A stretch of DNA of 64,000 nt, taken from assembly GCF_018390735.1 (NCBI RefSeq), contig NZ_JAHBCL010000005.1:90773-154772 (forward strand), written 5' to 3'. Position 1 is the first letter of the stretch, and each line of letters starts with the position of its first letter. The notes below the pieces were generated by a model. It was not told where the DNA came from and made no database searches. It saw nothing but the letters and a program-made list of their open reading frames with translations. The DNA is from Fusibacter paucivorans. Lineage in GTDB: Bacteria > Bacillota > Clostridia > Peptostreptococcales > Acidaminobacteraceae. Positions 36,915-45,366 of the stretch are shown one piece after another. Position numbers and translations under genes: made by a program.

Positions 36915-37669
36915 AAGAGCACCTTCTTCAGCAGCGCCTCAAGGCTTATGGCAATAACGATTGTGACGATGGCCCATGCAAACACAATTTCAGTCTGTAA
37001 ATTAATTTTCGCTATTTGGATGCTCTTGCCGATAGAACCCTGCGTCTGTCCCAAGACTTCTGAGGCGATCATTACTTTTAATCCCAAAGAGGTAACGGCA
37101 ATTACCGCTGCTTTCAAATAAGGCTTAACAGACGGCAAGACCAGACAGCGCAGCTGTTTCATTGGCGAAAGTTCATATACGGCAAAGACCTCTCTGTATT
37201 CTACTGATATCGCATCGTAGCCTTCCAGTACATTTGCATAGACAATGGGCATCGTAATAAGCCATGTAACAAAGATTGGCGCGATCGCACTGGACAGCCA
37301 AATGATCACATAAACGATTACGACGATCGTCGGCAGTGTCTGCATAATGCGTATAAACGGTGCCAAAAATCCCCGAAGCGCTGTGTAATAACCTGAAGCA
37401 ATCCCTAAGACAACGCCTCCGATCAAGCTAATGACAACGCAGATAAGTGTTCGAAAAATCGTTGAAAAAACGGTGTAATAAAAGGTTGATGTCGTCAGCA
37501 GATTCACGATCTCTTTCAAAACGCTTATCGGCGATGGCATAATATATTGCTTGCCAATCATTACAGACAGTATCCACCACGTGATAAGAAGGGCTATCGC
37601 CGATAGCCCTCGATATCCCCAGTGTCGTCCACTTTGAAAATTATTGTCCGTATTGATAGAAAGCTTCAT
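36911..37669 (-). CDS. ABC permease, NitT/TauT (SsuC) type
   Basis: A 252-aa permease with six hydrophobic segments. It has the family features YIMPSPISVLKEIV near the N-terminus and an EAA loop (YREVFAVYELSPMKQLRCLVLPSVKPYLKAAV). The start is uncertain: the ATG at 37669 lies 29 bases inside the binding-protein gene and has GGAGG at a rather long spacing; no later start has a better site. Related permeases move sulfonates, nitrate, cyanate or thiamine precursors. Confidence 0.88.
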   Translation of the reverse strand: MKLSINTDNNFQSGRHWGYRGLSAIALLITWWILSVMIGKQYIMPSPISVLKEIVNLLTTSTFYYTVFSTIFRTLICVVISLIGGVVLGIASGYYTALRGFLAPFIRIMQTLPTIVVIVYVIIWLSSAIAPIFVTWLITMPIVYANVLEGYDAISVEYREVFAVYELSPMKQLRCLVLPSVKPYLKAAVIAVTSLGLKVMIASEVLGQTQGSIGKSIQIAKINLQTEIVFAWAIVTIVIAISLEALLKKVLL

Positions 37670-38732
37670 CCGGCATCGCGCCTCCAATCGCTTCAGGTGA
37701 TGCCTCATAGAGAATGCCAAACATTTTTTCCAGCGCCGCTTTTGAATCGGCGATGGAATCCTGACGGATATTTAGTCCAGGCATTGCCTTAATCACAACA
37801 GGACCCGGAATGCCTAAATCGAGTTCCTGCATGTATGCTGCTGCATCCTCAGGATTTTCATTCACCCATGCGCACGATTCTTCAAGCTGTTCAATAAAGG
37901 CTTCAACAATCGCAGGATGCGTTTCGATAAGTTCGTTGCGCACAAGCAGTCCAGCTTGTGGGAAGCCGCCTGTCATGCCGCTGGCAGCTTCATATTCCTT
38001 CTGGAAGTCGAAGAGCACTTTAAATGCGACGTCTTTTGTACTGACCACCGACAGGACGGGTTCAGGCATAATAATAATAGAAGCTTTTCCAGATAAAAAT
38101 GTCGGTGCAATCTCTGAAGCCCCGCTCAGATACTCTATGTCAATATCTGTATCCGGATCAATACCGTTTGATACGGCAATGTATCTGAAAATTAAATCCG
38201 GCACAAGACCTTGCCCGATCATATAAACCGTTTTGCCTTTAATCGCATCCCAGCCCTCAATTTCTTCTGTTGTCACCATGTAAAGATTACCATGCGTATT
38301 AACGCTGACAAGCGAATAAGGAACGCCCTTTTGATAGAAGTTCGCCGCAAGATTCGTTGGTGCGATGGCAAAGTCAGTCTTCTCGCCCATGAGATCGGCT
38401 GCCAGTAATTCAGTGGTATTTAAGCTCTCATAAGTAACCGTCACATTATCCCCGATTTGAGGCTGATCGTGAATCATTTTCAACATGGCAATCGTTGTTG
38501 CACCCTCCGGTGCTACAGCCCTTAAGGCAATGGGCTCAGCGGCTGGTACTTCTTCAGCCGATGATTCTTCAATCGTTGATTCTGCGGCAGGTGTTTCTGC
38601 TGCTGGCGTTTCTTGAGCAGATGTTTCTTGTGCTGTTGCCGCTTCCGGAGCGGGTTCATTTGTTTGTGACTGGCATCCCGCAGCCAGTGACATCATCAAT
38701 ATGGTCATGATGATTAACAGTTGTTTTCTCAT
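37641..38732 (-). CDS. ABC substrate-binding lipoprotein, NitT/TauT (NMT1/SsuA-like) type
   Basis: A 363-aa protein. The lipobox is LAAGC near residue 20, followed by a repetitive Ala/Glu/Thr/Pro linker (ETSAQETPAAETPAAES). The mature domain is a small-ligand binding fold (LRAVAPEGATTIAMLKMI, DFAIAPTNLAANFYQKGVPYSLVS, EYLSGASEIAPTFLSGKASIIIMPEPVLS). The start, MRKQLLIIMTILMM, has GGAGGA upstream and overlaps the ATPase stop as ATGA. The ligand is not clear; no sulfur-assimilation or thiamine genes are nearby. Confidence 0.88.
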   Translation of the reverse strand: MRKQLLIIMTILMMSLAAGCQSQTNEPAPEAATAQETSAQETPAAETPAAESTIEESSAEEVPAAEPIALRAVAPEGATTIAMLKMIHDQPQIGDNVTVTYESLNTTELLAADLMGEKTDFAIAPTNLAANFYQKGVPYSLVSVNTHGNLYMVTTEEIEGWDAIKGKTVYMIGQGLVPDLIFRYIAVSNGIDPDTDIDIEYLSGASEIAPTFLSGKASIIIMPEPVLSVVSTKDVAFKVLFDFQKEYEAASGMTGGFPQAGLLVRNELIETHPAIVEAFIEQLEESCAWVNENPEDAAAYMQELDLGIPGPVVIKAMPGLNIRQDSIADSKAALEKMFGILYEASPEAIGGAMPDEAFYQYGQ

Positions 38733-39415
38733 GATGTCTCTTCCTCCCAAAACTTTTCTATTTCATTGCGAATGGTTTGTTTAGCAGTTTCTGTAAGATT
38801 GCGCGGCGCGTCAATCACAATGCGTTTGACAATGCTCGCTGGTATGCCGTCCATCAGATAGATCGTATCCGACATGGCAATCGCCTCATCGGGATCATGC
38901 GTTACCAGCAAAACACTTTGTCCCTGAACACGCCAAAGTGCCAGCATATCTTCAATTAACTGTTTTCTTAAAAACTGATCAATGGATTTAAAAGGCTCGT
39001 CTAAGAGAATGAGTTCAGGCTCATAAGCAAATGCTCTTGCCATGGCAACGCGCTGACGCATGCCGCCGCTAATCTCCGATGGATACAGCCGCTGACTGTC
39101 TGCAAGCCGCATCATCGCAAGAAGCGCCATACAATCATCCGACGAAAGCGCATCATTTACGAGCTTTACATTTTCAGCAACGGTAAGCCACGGCAATAGA
39201 CGATCCTCTTGAAATACATAGCTCAGCCGTGTGTAAGAGCGCTCAATCTTGCCGGTATCTGCTGTCAGCAAACCTGCAATGAGCTTTAAAAGCGTCGTTT
39301 TACCGCGTCCAGACGGACCAATGATGCTCACGATCTCGCGCTTTGATATATTTAGGTCCACGTCCTCTAAGACGCATCGGTGGTCAAAAGCTTTCCCAAG
39401 CCTGCTGATCTTAAG
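38729..39415 (-). CDS. ABC transporter ATP-binding protein, NitT/TauT (SsuB) type
   Basis: A 228-aa ATPase. Walker A is GPSGRGKTT, the Q-loop segment YVFQEDRLLPWLTVAENV is typical of the SsuB/TauB group, the signature is ISGGMRQRVAMARAF and Walker B is LILLDEPF. The start is a GTG at 39415 with GAGGG eight bases away; a GTG 15 codons earlier lacks a site. It is the first gene of the four-gene operon ATPase, binding protein, permease, anchored protein. Confidence 0.9.
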   Translation of the reverse strand, partial: LKISRLGKAFDHRCVLEDVDLNISKREIVSIIGPSGRGKTTLLKLIAGLLTADTGKIERSYTRLSYVFQEDRLLPWLTVAENVKLVNDALSSDDCMALLAMMRLADSQRLYPSEISGGMRQRVAMARAFAYEPELILLDEPFKSIDQFLRKQLIEDMLALWRVQGQSVLLVTHDPDEAIAMSDTIYLMDGIPASIVKRIVIDAPRNLTETAKQTIRNEIEKFWEEETS

Positions 39416-39648
39416 CACACTGGCACCCTCTCTTTCTCTTACTATACCCGATTTTAGCACAAAAAGAGACGCACAACAACTTGCCGACGCCTCTAATCAT
39501 ATCAATCTCAAATATTTTATGTTTATTTTGTCATTTTTTTGTCAATCTGGTTTACCCATCCTCAGCTCACGCCAATTTGGCGCCACAAATGACCCAAAAA
39601 AGGTGCCGTGCTCTAGAGAAAATGACTTCCGTTATATTGTCGCATTCA

Positions 39649-40083
39649 TTAATAACTGACAGCTTTCGAGAATGTATCGCTTTCCAGCTTAACGAGTTCC
39701 AACTTTAGATACTTACGTGAACGCTCCTCTTCAATCGCATTTTTATTAATGATAAAACCGCATTCTTCAATTAGCATTTCGATTTCTTCTAGGGTATACT
39801 TTGCGCCGAGTTTCTTGCATTTATGCCGGTAGTGCCAGCCTGAGAATGGGGTATGTCCCGCCTCGATTATCAAACATGACAGATGAACAAAGCCATTGCG
39901 CTTCAGAACGCGTCCAGCTTCAGACAAAATATCATTTGGCGCCGTATGGCGATTGATGGGTTCATCGACGATCAAGAGATCGACGACGCCATCACTGACT
40001 TCGTTTGAAAGCGCACAGGCGTCAAAACACTTAATGAGTTTCGCTTCTTTGTAAAGTTCAATTTTTGGATTTCGCCAACGCAT
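39649..40083 (-). CDS. Small protein resembling the C-terminal half of a methyltransferase
   Basis: A 144-aa protein, if the ATG at 40083 is used. Starts at 40095 (ATG) or 40089 (TTG) are nearly as good relative to the AAGGGG site. The pattern DLLIVDEPINRHTAPNDILSEAGRVLKRNGFVHLSCL resembles strands 4-5 of a class I methyltransferase (post-motif II region), but the SAM-binding GxGxG motif I is absent. It could be a truncated methyltransferase or a degenerate paralogue. It is a single gene with no clear partner. Confidence 0.6.
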   Translation of the reverse strand: MRWRNPKIELYKEAKLIKCFDACALSNEVSDGVVDLLIVDEPINRHTAPNDILSEAGRVLKRNGFVHLSCLIIEAGHTPFSGWHYRHKCKKLGAKYTLEEIEMLIEECGFIINKNAIEEERSRKYLKLELVKLESDTFSKAVSY

Positions 40084-40185
40084 TTCCAAGCACATCACCC
40101 CTTATGCAAGTTTAGGCTTATGGTAACACTCCAACCGGTGCAATTCAAGAAACAAGCCTTTAAATTATTACGACAATTTCTTAAT

Positions 40186-40219
40186 AAAAAGGCGTAGATT
40201 CTGTAACAATCTACGCCTT
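40186..40219 (-). terminator. Terminator of the transporter-40291 unit
   Basis: A perfect 12-bp hairpin: AAGGCGTAGATT (40189-40200) pairs with AATCTACGCCTT (40208-40219). On the minus strand it runs into TTTTTATT. Confidence 0.9.
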
Positions 40220-40290
40220 AAACACTTATTAAACCGCTGTTAACGATACGTTTCGCCATACAGTCACTTTCGGGAAACAGCGTCTGGCAA

Positions 40291-40770
40291 TCAGAGATTA
40301 TCCGGATTCTTTTTAAAGTAAACCCGCTCGGCAGATGCTTTTGTCTTATCGATTTCGAGATTGATTTCCCGCATGTGTTCCAATATGAAGTCCGCTTTTT
40401 CTGGCGGTACATTATAATAGAGGAATAAATCCTCAAATTTGCGAAGCGTCCTGTGGATCATACGATTGATTTGAATAAAGTTGTCAATATTATGGCTCTT
40501 GGACGCATTTCGAAACTGGTCTAGATCTATCTCAATAATATCGATGACATCCTGCTCACGTTCGAATTCTCTTAACGCCAGCGGGTAAGGCTTAATTCTC
40601 TCCAGAAAATAGCGTCCCTTCTTGTTGACGTTGTAACAATAGGCAACGTCAATTTCACCGACCTGAAATAACACGAAACACATTTTAGAATTGATCACTT
40701 GGACATCTGCCCCCATCTGTCTAAGCCGCATCGTGTGTTCCATCACCTCTGCATTCATGAGTTTTCTCAT
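40291..40770 (-). CDS. Uncharacterised 159-aa protein co-transcribed with the NhaD/ArsB-type transporter
   Basis: A soluble, charged protein with GGAGAGGA before ATG. An N-terminal beta-rich part (MGADVQVINSKMCFVLFQVGEIDVAYCYNVN) is followed by a long helical part (IQINRMIHRTLRKFEDLFLYY, ADFILEHMREINLEIDKTKA). I do not recognise a family. It starts 14 bases after the transporter stop and shares its terminator, so a regulatory or accessory role for the transporter is a reasonable inference. The first half has a faint resemblance to nucleotide-sensing domains of channels, which I would not rely on. Confidence 0.75.
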   Translation of the reverse strand: MRKLMNAEVMEHTMRLRQMGADVQVINSKMCFVLFQVGEIDVAYCYNVNKKGRYFLERIKPYPLALREFEREQDVIDIIEIDLDQFRNASKSHNIDNFIQINRMIHRTLRKFEDLFLYYNVPPEKADFILEHMREINLEIDKTKASAERVYFKKNPDNL

Positions 40771-40784
40771 AAGCCCATCCTCTC

Positions 40785-42059
40785 CTAAACGTAAAATACA
40801 ATCAAATAAATACTAGAAATGATGACAGAGATGATCATCAGTGGAAAACCCACTTTCAGATAATCGACAAAGGATAGCTTCTGTCCGTGGCGAGATATCA
40901 TCCCCGAAACAATGACATTTGCCGATGCGCCGACGAGTGTGCCGTTGCCGCCTAAGCACGCGCCCAGTGCCAGCGCCCACCACAATGGTCCAACATTTAT
41001 CGTGGACATTGCCGCGAGGCTTTTAATCAGTGGAATCATTGTCGCAACAAATGGAATGTTATCGAGAAACGAAGACGCAATGGCAGATACCCACAGGATA
41101 ACCATTGCCGTCATCAGAAGATTGCCTTCGGTGAAGCTCAACAGTTTTGCTGCAAGAAACTCCATGACGCCAACCCCTTCAAGTGCTCCCACCAGTATAA
41201 AGAGTGACAGGAAGAAGAAAATCGTCGGCCATTCAATCTCCAGAAAGACATCTTCTACGTCAACGCCGCTGACCAATAGCAGCAATGCACCAAAGAACAG
41301 GGCAATCGTCGCTGACTCATAGCCAAGCGCCTGATGCAGCAAAAAGCCGATAATCGTCATGAACAATACGACAACACTCTTCTTTAATAATAACATATCT
41401 TTAATCGCAAGATTCTCATTCATCTGCAGAATCTTCAATTTATCTTTATCTTCACAATAATACTGCTTACCGTAGATCAGCTTAAACAGCAACATTGTAA
41501 CGACAAAGATCACGATGACCACAGGTGCGAGGTTGACCACAAAATCCAAGAAGCCAAGTCCCGTCGCGCTGCCGATCATAATATTGGGAGGATCACCGAT
41601 TAACGTCGCCGTCCCGCCAATATTGGCAATGAGAATTTCCGGCACCAGAAAGGGTATCGGATTAAGTCTCAGGGTGTCCGTAATAACAAGCGTCACTGGA
41701 ACGATCAACAAAATGGTCGTCACATTATCCAGCAGCGCTGATGCCACTGCCGTTATTGCGGCAAATGACACTAAGATCCGCCACGGATCTCCTTTCGATA
41801 GCTTGGCAGCCTTGATCGCAATATATTCAAATATACCACTCTTTTTCATGATATTCACGATGATCATCATCCCCACTAGAAGACCGATCGTATTGAAGTC
41901 AATGTGCTCAATGGCTTGCTCCTGACTTTCGACATTCAAGATGAGCATCAAAAATGCGCCCACCATTGCAACCGCCGTGCGGTTGAGCTTTTCGGACATG
42001 ATAATCACATAAGTGATCGTAAACACGCCCACTGCTATTGCTAACTGATTCTGTAACAC
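40785..42059 (-). CDS. ArsB/NhaD-family (P-protein-like) ion transporter
   Basis: A 424-aa protein with about eleven hydrophobic segments. Conserved segments of the SLC13/ArsB-NhaD superfamily occur twice in inverted halves: ALLDNVTTILLIVPV with GGTATLIGDPPNIMIGSA, and SSFLDNIPFVATMIPLI with GGNGTLVGASANVIVSGM. The group includes arsenite exporters and Na+/H+ antiporters; NhaD-like Na+/H+ exchange is the closer guess. A GTG at 42059 has GGGAAG eight bases upstream. An ATG at 42110 gives a longer N-terminus without a site. Confidence 0.88.
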   Translation of the reverse strand: MLQNQLAIAVGVFTITYVIIMSEKLNRTAVAMVGAFLMLILNVESQEQAIEHIDFNTIGLLVGMMIIVNIMKKSGIFEYIAIKAAKLSKGDPWRILVSFAAITAVASALLDNVTTILLIVPVTLVITDTLRLNPIPFLVPEILIANIGGTATLIGDPPNIMIGSATGLGFLDFVVNLAPVVIVIFVVTMLLFKLIYGKQYYCEDKDKLKILQMNENLAIKDMLLLKKSVVVLFMTIIGFLLHQALGYESATIALFFGALLLLVSGVDVEDVFLEIEWPTIFFFLSLFILVGALEGVGVMEFLAAKLLSFTEGNLLMTAMVILWVSAIASSFLDNIPFVATMIPLIKSLAAMSTINVGPLWWALALGACLGGNGTLVGASANVIVSGMISRHGQKLSFVDYLKVGFPLMIISVIISSIYLIVFYV

Positions 42060-42408
42060 ACCACACACTTCCCAAATAAAAATTTGTCTACTGTTCGAAA
42101 ATATAGACATCTTTTATCTTACGCCTATCAAGTTTAAAAATCAAGCGTTTCAGAATATTTGGTGAATTATTACCAGTTTCATTCGTATTCTTAACATAAG
42201 TGCACATAAATTTTACAATTCGTCACAATGAATACACATCGTCACGCTATAATAGCATTATAGGTTCTTATAGGGTTTTGCAGACTTTGCACCAGCTCTT
42301 GAAGCCCCTATGATCTCGCCAATAAATACGATTGACTGTCTTCCTCATGGGATTTTTTCTTACCAATACACGATCTATTGATCGATTATGTCTATACAGG
42401 AGTTAAAT
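42060..42408. other. Divergent intergenic region with dyad over a -10-like box
   Basis: CTATAAT-agc-ATTATAG is an inverted repeat with seven-base arms near 42248-42264, and it includes a plus-strand TATAAT about 160 bases before the lipoprotein gene. The upstream -35 is poor. No gene is supported. Confidence 0.45.
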
Positions 42409-43839
42409 ATGTCATCGAGACACGTTCTTAGAATCGCAGCGCTATGCATCCTTTTAAGCGGATGTCAGGCACAGCAGACGCTGCCGCAGCTTGAGGCCAC
42501 ACCCGTAAACCCACCCGCTGTTCAACAGCAGGATCCCGATGTCAAAACACCGCCGTCGATGGCGACGACATCTGACTTGACAGAAGACGCATACATGCGC
42601 TCGACGACGATCTATAGTTATATTGAAAATTACAGCGATACATTGGTTATGGATGCTGTGAATAAGGCAATTGAAAAACAGTTAAGTGATACGCGAACAA
42701 GTATTTACACCAATCTCAGAATCAAAAATGCGAACGATCGCTTTTCTCTCGACCATTCAGAAGATGCAGAGACCCGTCATGATGCCAACGACGATGACAA
42801 TGCCGGTCATGATCAGCTCGCTAATACCACATCCGAGGATCTCGTAAATCTCTCACTTGAAGGAACGGCGCTCTATGTCGACGCGAATCTTTTGAGCTAC
42901 AGGATAAAGGGTGTTACCGATGACGATTCACTATTGTCACAGCAACAGTTTTTAAATTTTGATCTGCCGTCCGGCCAGCGCATTCACCTCTTTGATATCC
43001 TTTCAGAAGAAGCGCTTTACAGTGCGTTCGCCGATGCCTATGCGTTACAGTACCAGTCGCCGATGAATACACACATTTTTGATTACTGGCAAATAGACAG
43101 CGCCTTCCATTTTAATGATCAAGATGAAATTGAGATTATTGCACCTGCTTATTATTTGTCATATGAACAAACAGAACCTTTTACCATCACGGTTTCCGTG
43201 ACGCCTTATGGCGATGGTGATATGAAACTTCCGCATATTGCCGCCGTCATCGACTACACGATTCGAACAGATTACAGCGATGCTTTCAATTTAAATTATA
43301 TTTATCCCGTCATACTCGGTGATTCCAATCAGTTTATGCAAATCAACGACGCTATAAAGGCGCGCATTGATACGGCGATGAATTATAACATCGCACTTGC
43401 CATTGAAGACCATGCCGCGAATGAAAACGATGCTTTTGACCTTCGTCCCTATTATTATGCTGCCAACTATCGCACCTATACGAATACGCAGCGCTATTTG
43501 AGCATTGGCTTAAATTTCTATCAGTACACCGGCGGTGCACATGGCCTTTCTTCGGCAACCTATTTTAATTACGATTTAAATTCGGGTGCAGCGATTCAGC
43601 TCAGCGATCTCTTTGAAACGGACTTCGATTACCAAACTTATATCAATGATATTATTTATAATGCCATTGACACACTGGAAACAGAGGAAAACAGCTATGT
43701 ATTTGAAGGCATCTCCGAAGATCAGAAGTTTTATCTCGACGACAACTGGATTGTCATCTACTTTGAACCTTATGAAATTGCACCCTACGCAGCTGGGGCA
43801 CCGACATTTAAGATCCCTCTGCCCAATTCGGAGATGTAA
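42409..43839 (+). CDS. Lipoprotein with C-terminal DUF3298-like domain (PdaC/RsiV type)
   Basis: A 476-aa protein. The lipobox LLSGC lies near residue 18, and AGGAGTTAAAT precedes the ATG. The C-terminal region has the RsiV-like pattern: FYQYTGGAHGLSSATYFNYDLNSG, LSDLFETDFDYQTYINDII, and WIVIYFEPYEIAPYAAGAPTFKIP. In RsiV this domain binds lysozyme, and in PdaC it accompanies a peptidoglycan deacetylase. Here it is a stand-alone lipoprotein. An acidic Asp/His/Asn-rich loop (HDANDDDNAGHDQ) sits near residue 130. It may bind a wall component; no partner sigma factor is adjacent. Confidence 0.8.
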   Translation: MSSRHVLRIAALCILLSGCQAQQTLPQLEATPVNPPAVQQQDPDVKTPPSMATTSDLTEDAYMRSTTIYSYIENYSDTLVMDAVNKAIEKQLSDTRTSIYTNLRIKNANDRFSLDHSEDAETRHDANDDDNAGHDQLANTTSEDLVNLSLEGTALYVDANLLSYRIKGVTDDDSLLSQQQFLNFDLPSGQRIHLFDILSEEALYSAFADAYALQYQSPMNTHIFDYWQIDSAFHFNDQDEIEIIAPAYYLSYEQTEPFTITVSVTPYGDGDMKLPHIAAVIDYTIRTDYSDAFNLNYIYPVILGDSNQFMQINDAIKARIDTAMNYNIALAIEDHAANENDAFDLRPYYYAANYRTYTNTQRYLSIGLNFYQYTGGAHGLSSATYFNYDLNSGAAIQLSDLFETDFDYQTYINDIIYNAIDTLETEENSYVFEGISEDQKFYLDDNWIVIYFEPYEIAPYAAGAPTFKIPLPNSEM

Positions 43840-43846
43840 AAAAGAC

Positions 43847-43874
43847 TTGACATTCGGTATGGAAGTGATACACT
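43847..43874 (+). promoter_or_regulatory. Sigma-A promoter of the Mn2+ riboswitch transcript
   Basis: TTGACA (43847-43852), a 16-base spacer and TACACT (43869-43874), with the predicted start a few bases before the aptamer. Confidence 0.75.
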
Positions 43875-43882
43875 CATTTTAT

Positions 43883-43973
43883 TAGAGGGAGTAACTGCCT
43901 ATTTGGGAATCTAAGTCGTCATTACGGCGAAAGCCCGGCTTAGATGATATGAATGTATTCTGTGAGACTCTAC
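43883..43973 (+). ncRNA. yybP-ykoY manganese riboswitch aptamer
   Basis: The aptamer shows the class marks in order: P1 5' arm TAGAG, the conserved GGGAGTA, then CTAAGTCGTCATTACGGCG with AAAGCCCGGCTTAG closing the second helix, and the 3' segment TGAGACTCTA that re-forms P1. It is very close in layout to the L. lactis yybP-ykoY RNA, which senses Mn2+. A U-tailed hairpin follows at once, and the controlled gene is a cation/Ca2+ exchanger. Mn2+ binding should stabilise P1 and prevent terminator formation, turning the exporter on. Confidence 0.88.
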
Positions 43974-43997
43974 AATGAAAGTTGTAGTGTCTTTTTT
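43966..43997 (+). terminator. Riboswitch expression-platform terminator
   Basis: GACTCTACAA (43966-43975) pairs with TTGTAGTGTC (43982-43991) with one mismatch and a six-base loop, then six T. Its 5' arm overlaps the aptamer P1 3' strand, giving mutually exclusive structures. Confidence 0.88.
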
Positions 43998-44034
43998 ATT
44001 GTTTGTAAACTTTTGGGATGAGGAGCGGTACATT

Positions 44035-45045
44035 ATGGAAGCGTTTTTAATGCAAATATTTAGCAATCTGCCAACGATTGCAGTTGTTTTGGTCGGGGTT
44101 ATCAGTCTGTTTAGCTTGGGAAAGGGTGCAGATCTCTTGGTTGATCATGCGGTTTCCGTATCAAGGCACTTTAATATTCCCAAAGCCATTGTTGGCGCCA
44201 CCATCGTATCGCTTGGCACAACACTTCCAGAAGCATCCGTTTCTGTTTTGGCTGCCGTTCAGGGCGTTCCGGATCTAGCACTTGGCAACGCCATCGGCTC
44301 TGTCATCGTCGACACCGGCCTCATCATCGGAATCGCTTCCCAAATTGCACCTTTGCCCATTGATATCAACGCTATTCGCTTTCAGAGTTGGACGCAATTT
44401 GCCGTCGGCATTCTCATCGTCATTTTCAGTCTGCCTTTCTGGCATCCCGGCGGCATCGGCAATATTTCCCAATGGATGGGAATCATTTTGATCATACTGC
44501 TCGTCGCCTATCTTTACCGCTCCATGAAACAAAGTACGTCGTCAACTTATGAAACCGAAGAAATTACGCCATCAACTCACGTCTCGCTGGACTTCCTCCT
44601 GATTATTATTGGGATTGCCATTGTTATTATCGCTTCTAAAGTGTTAATCCCATCTGTTGAGGTGCTGGCAATCCGCGCTGGCATTCCGGAGAGCATTATC
44701 GCTGCAACACTCGTCGCTTTCGGTACTAGTCTGCCAGAGCTCACCACTGCCATTAAATCCGTTACAAAGGGACATAGTGATTTAGCCCTCGGCAACATCA
44801 TGGGAGCCGATATACTCAATATTCTCTTTGTCATTGGTGCCGCTGCTGCCGTTACGAAGGAAGGACTTGCCGTTCCCAGCAACTTCTACAGTATTCAGCT
44901 GCCGTTTTTAATGATTATTCTCGTGCTCTTCCGAATTTTCACCCTAAACAGCGGTGAGCAGATTTCTCGTATGGAAGGCATGGTTCTGCTCGTTTGCTAC
45001 CTTATCTATCTCGCTTTCAATTATGGGCCTGCACTACTGATATAA
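44035..45045 (+). CDS. Cation/calcium exchanger (YrbG-like, CaCA superfamily)
   Basis: A 336-aa protein with about ten membrane helices. The two alpha-repeats carry the family motif: GATIVSLGTTLPEASVSVLA with LALGNAIGSVIVDTG, and AATLVAFGTSLPELTTAI with LALGNIMGADILNILFV. The acidic residues in these motifs bind the cation. The start is the ATG after GAGGAGC; an earlier in-frame ATG falls in the riboswitch terminator. Control by a Mn2+ riboswitch suggests that it exports Mn2+ or a related divalent ion rather than only Ca2+. Confidence 0.92.
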   Translation: MEAFLMQIFSNLPTIAVVLVGVISLFSLGKGADLLVDHAVSVSRHFNIPKAIVGATIVSLGTTLPEASVSVLAAVQGVPDLALGNAIGSVIVDTGLIIGIASQIAPLPIDINAIRFQSWTQFAVGILIVIFSLPFWHPGGIGNISQWMGIILIILLVAYLYRSMKQSTSSTYETEEITPSTHVSLDFLLIIIGIAIVIIASKVLIPSVEVLAIRAGIPESIIAATLVAFGTSLPELTTAIKSVTKGHSDLALGNIMGADILNILFVIGAAAAVTKEGLAVPSNFYSIQLPFLMIILVLFRIFTLNSGEQISRMEGMVLLVCYLIYLAFNYGPALLI

Positions 45046-45171
45046 AATGATAAAGTGATCATAGAAATTGCCGACAGAAAATTGTGAAATAAAAGACGCC
45101 CTATCAAACATTTGATCACGGGCTGACTTTTCTATCATAAAACAGTTATTGATTTGTTATATTCTCCTTTT

Positions 45172-45230
45172 AAAAAAAACAGGAACCGCTGCACACAAAA
45201 TTTTAAAATGCAGCCATTCCTGTTTTTAGT
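45172..45230. terminator. Strong bidirectional terminator between the exchanger and MATE genes
   Basis: AAAACAGGAA (45176-45185) with GCTGCA (45188-45193) pairs with TGCAGC (45209-45214) and TTCCTGTTTT (45217-45226), sixteen pairs with one 2x2 internal loop. U runs occur on both strands. Confidence 0.92.
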
Positions 45231-45240
45231 CTTTTCACCT

Positions 45241-45303
45241 TTAGTGATGTTGCTTCCCATCATCGGTATTATGATTGTTGGGATCATAATGATTAGGCAT
45301 CAT
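45241..45303 (-). CDS. Possible His/Asn/Asp-rich 20-aa peptide
   Basis: An ORF reading MMPNHYDPNNHNTDDGKQHH. It has AGGATG five to six bases before ATG-ATG and ends 11 bases before the bidirectional terminator on the same strand. It would be the last cistron of the MATE transcript. Four His, four Asn and three Asp in 20 residues suggest metal binding, and a Mn2+-riboswitch gene lies convergently opposite. No family is known to me, and such a short ORF could arise by chance. Confidence 0.35.
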   Translation of the reverse strand: MMPNHYDPNNHNTDDGKQHH

Positions 45304-45366
45304 ATGAACATCCTACTGTTTCATGAAGCTTTATACCGCTTTATACCGTTTCATGCAGCATCATGA

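Noticed and set aside
45154..45366. 70-aa hydrophobic plus-strand ORF
   Set aside because: It begins inside the exchanger/MATE bidirectional terminator, without a ribosome site; the hydrophobic stretch is the reverse of the Asn/His/Asp codons of the minus-strand peptide.
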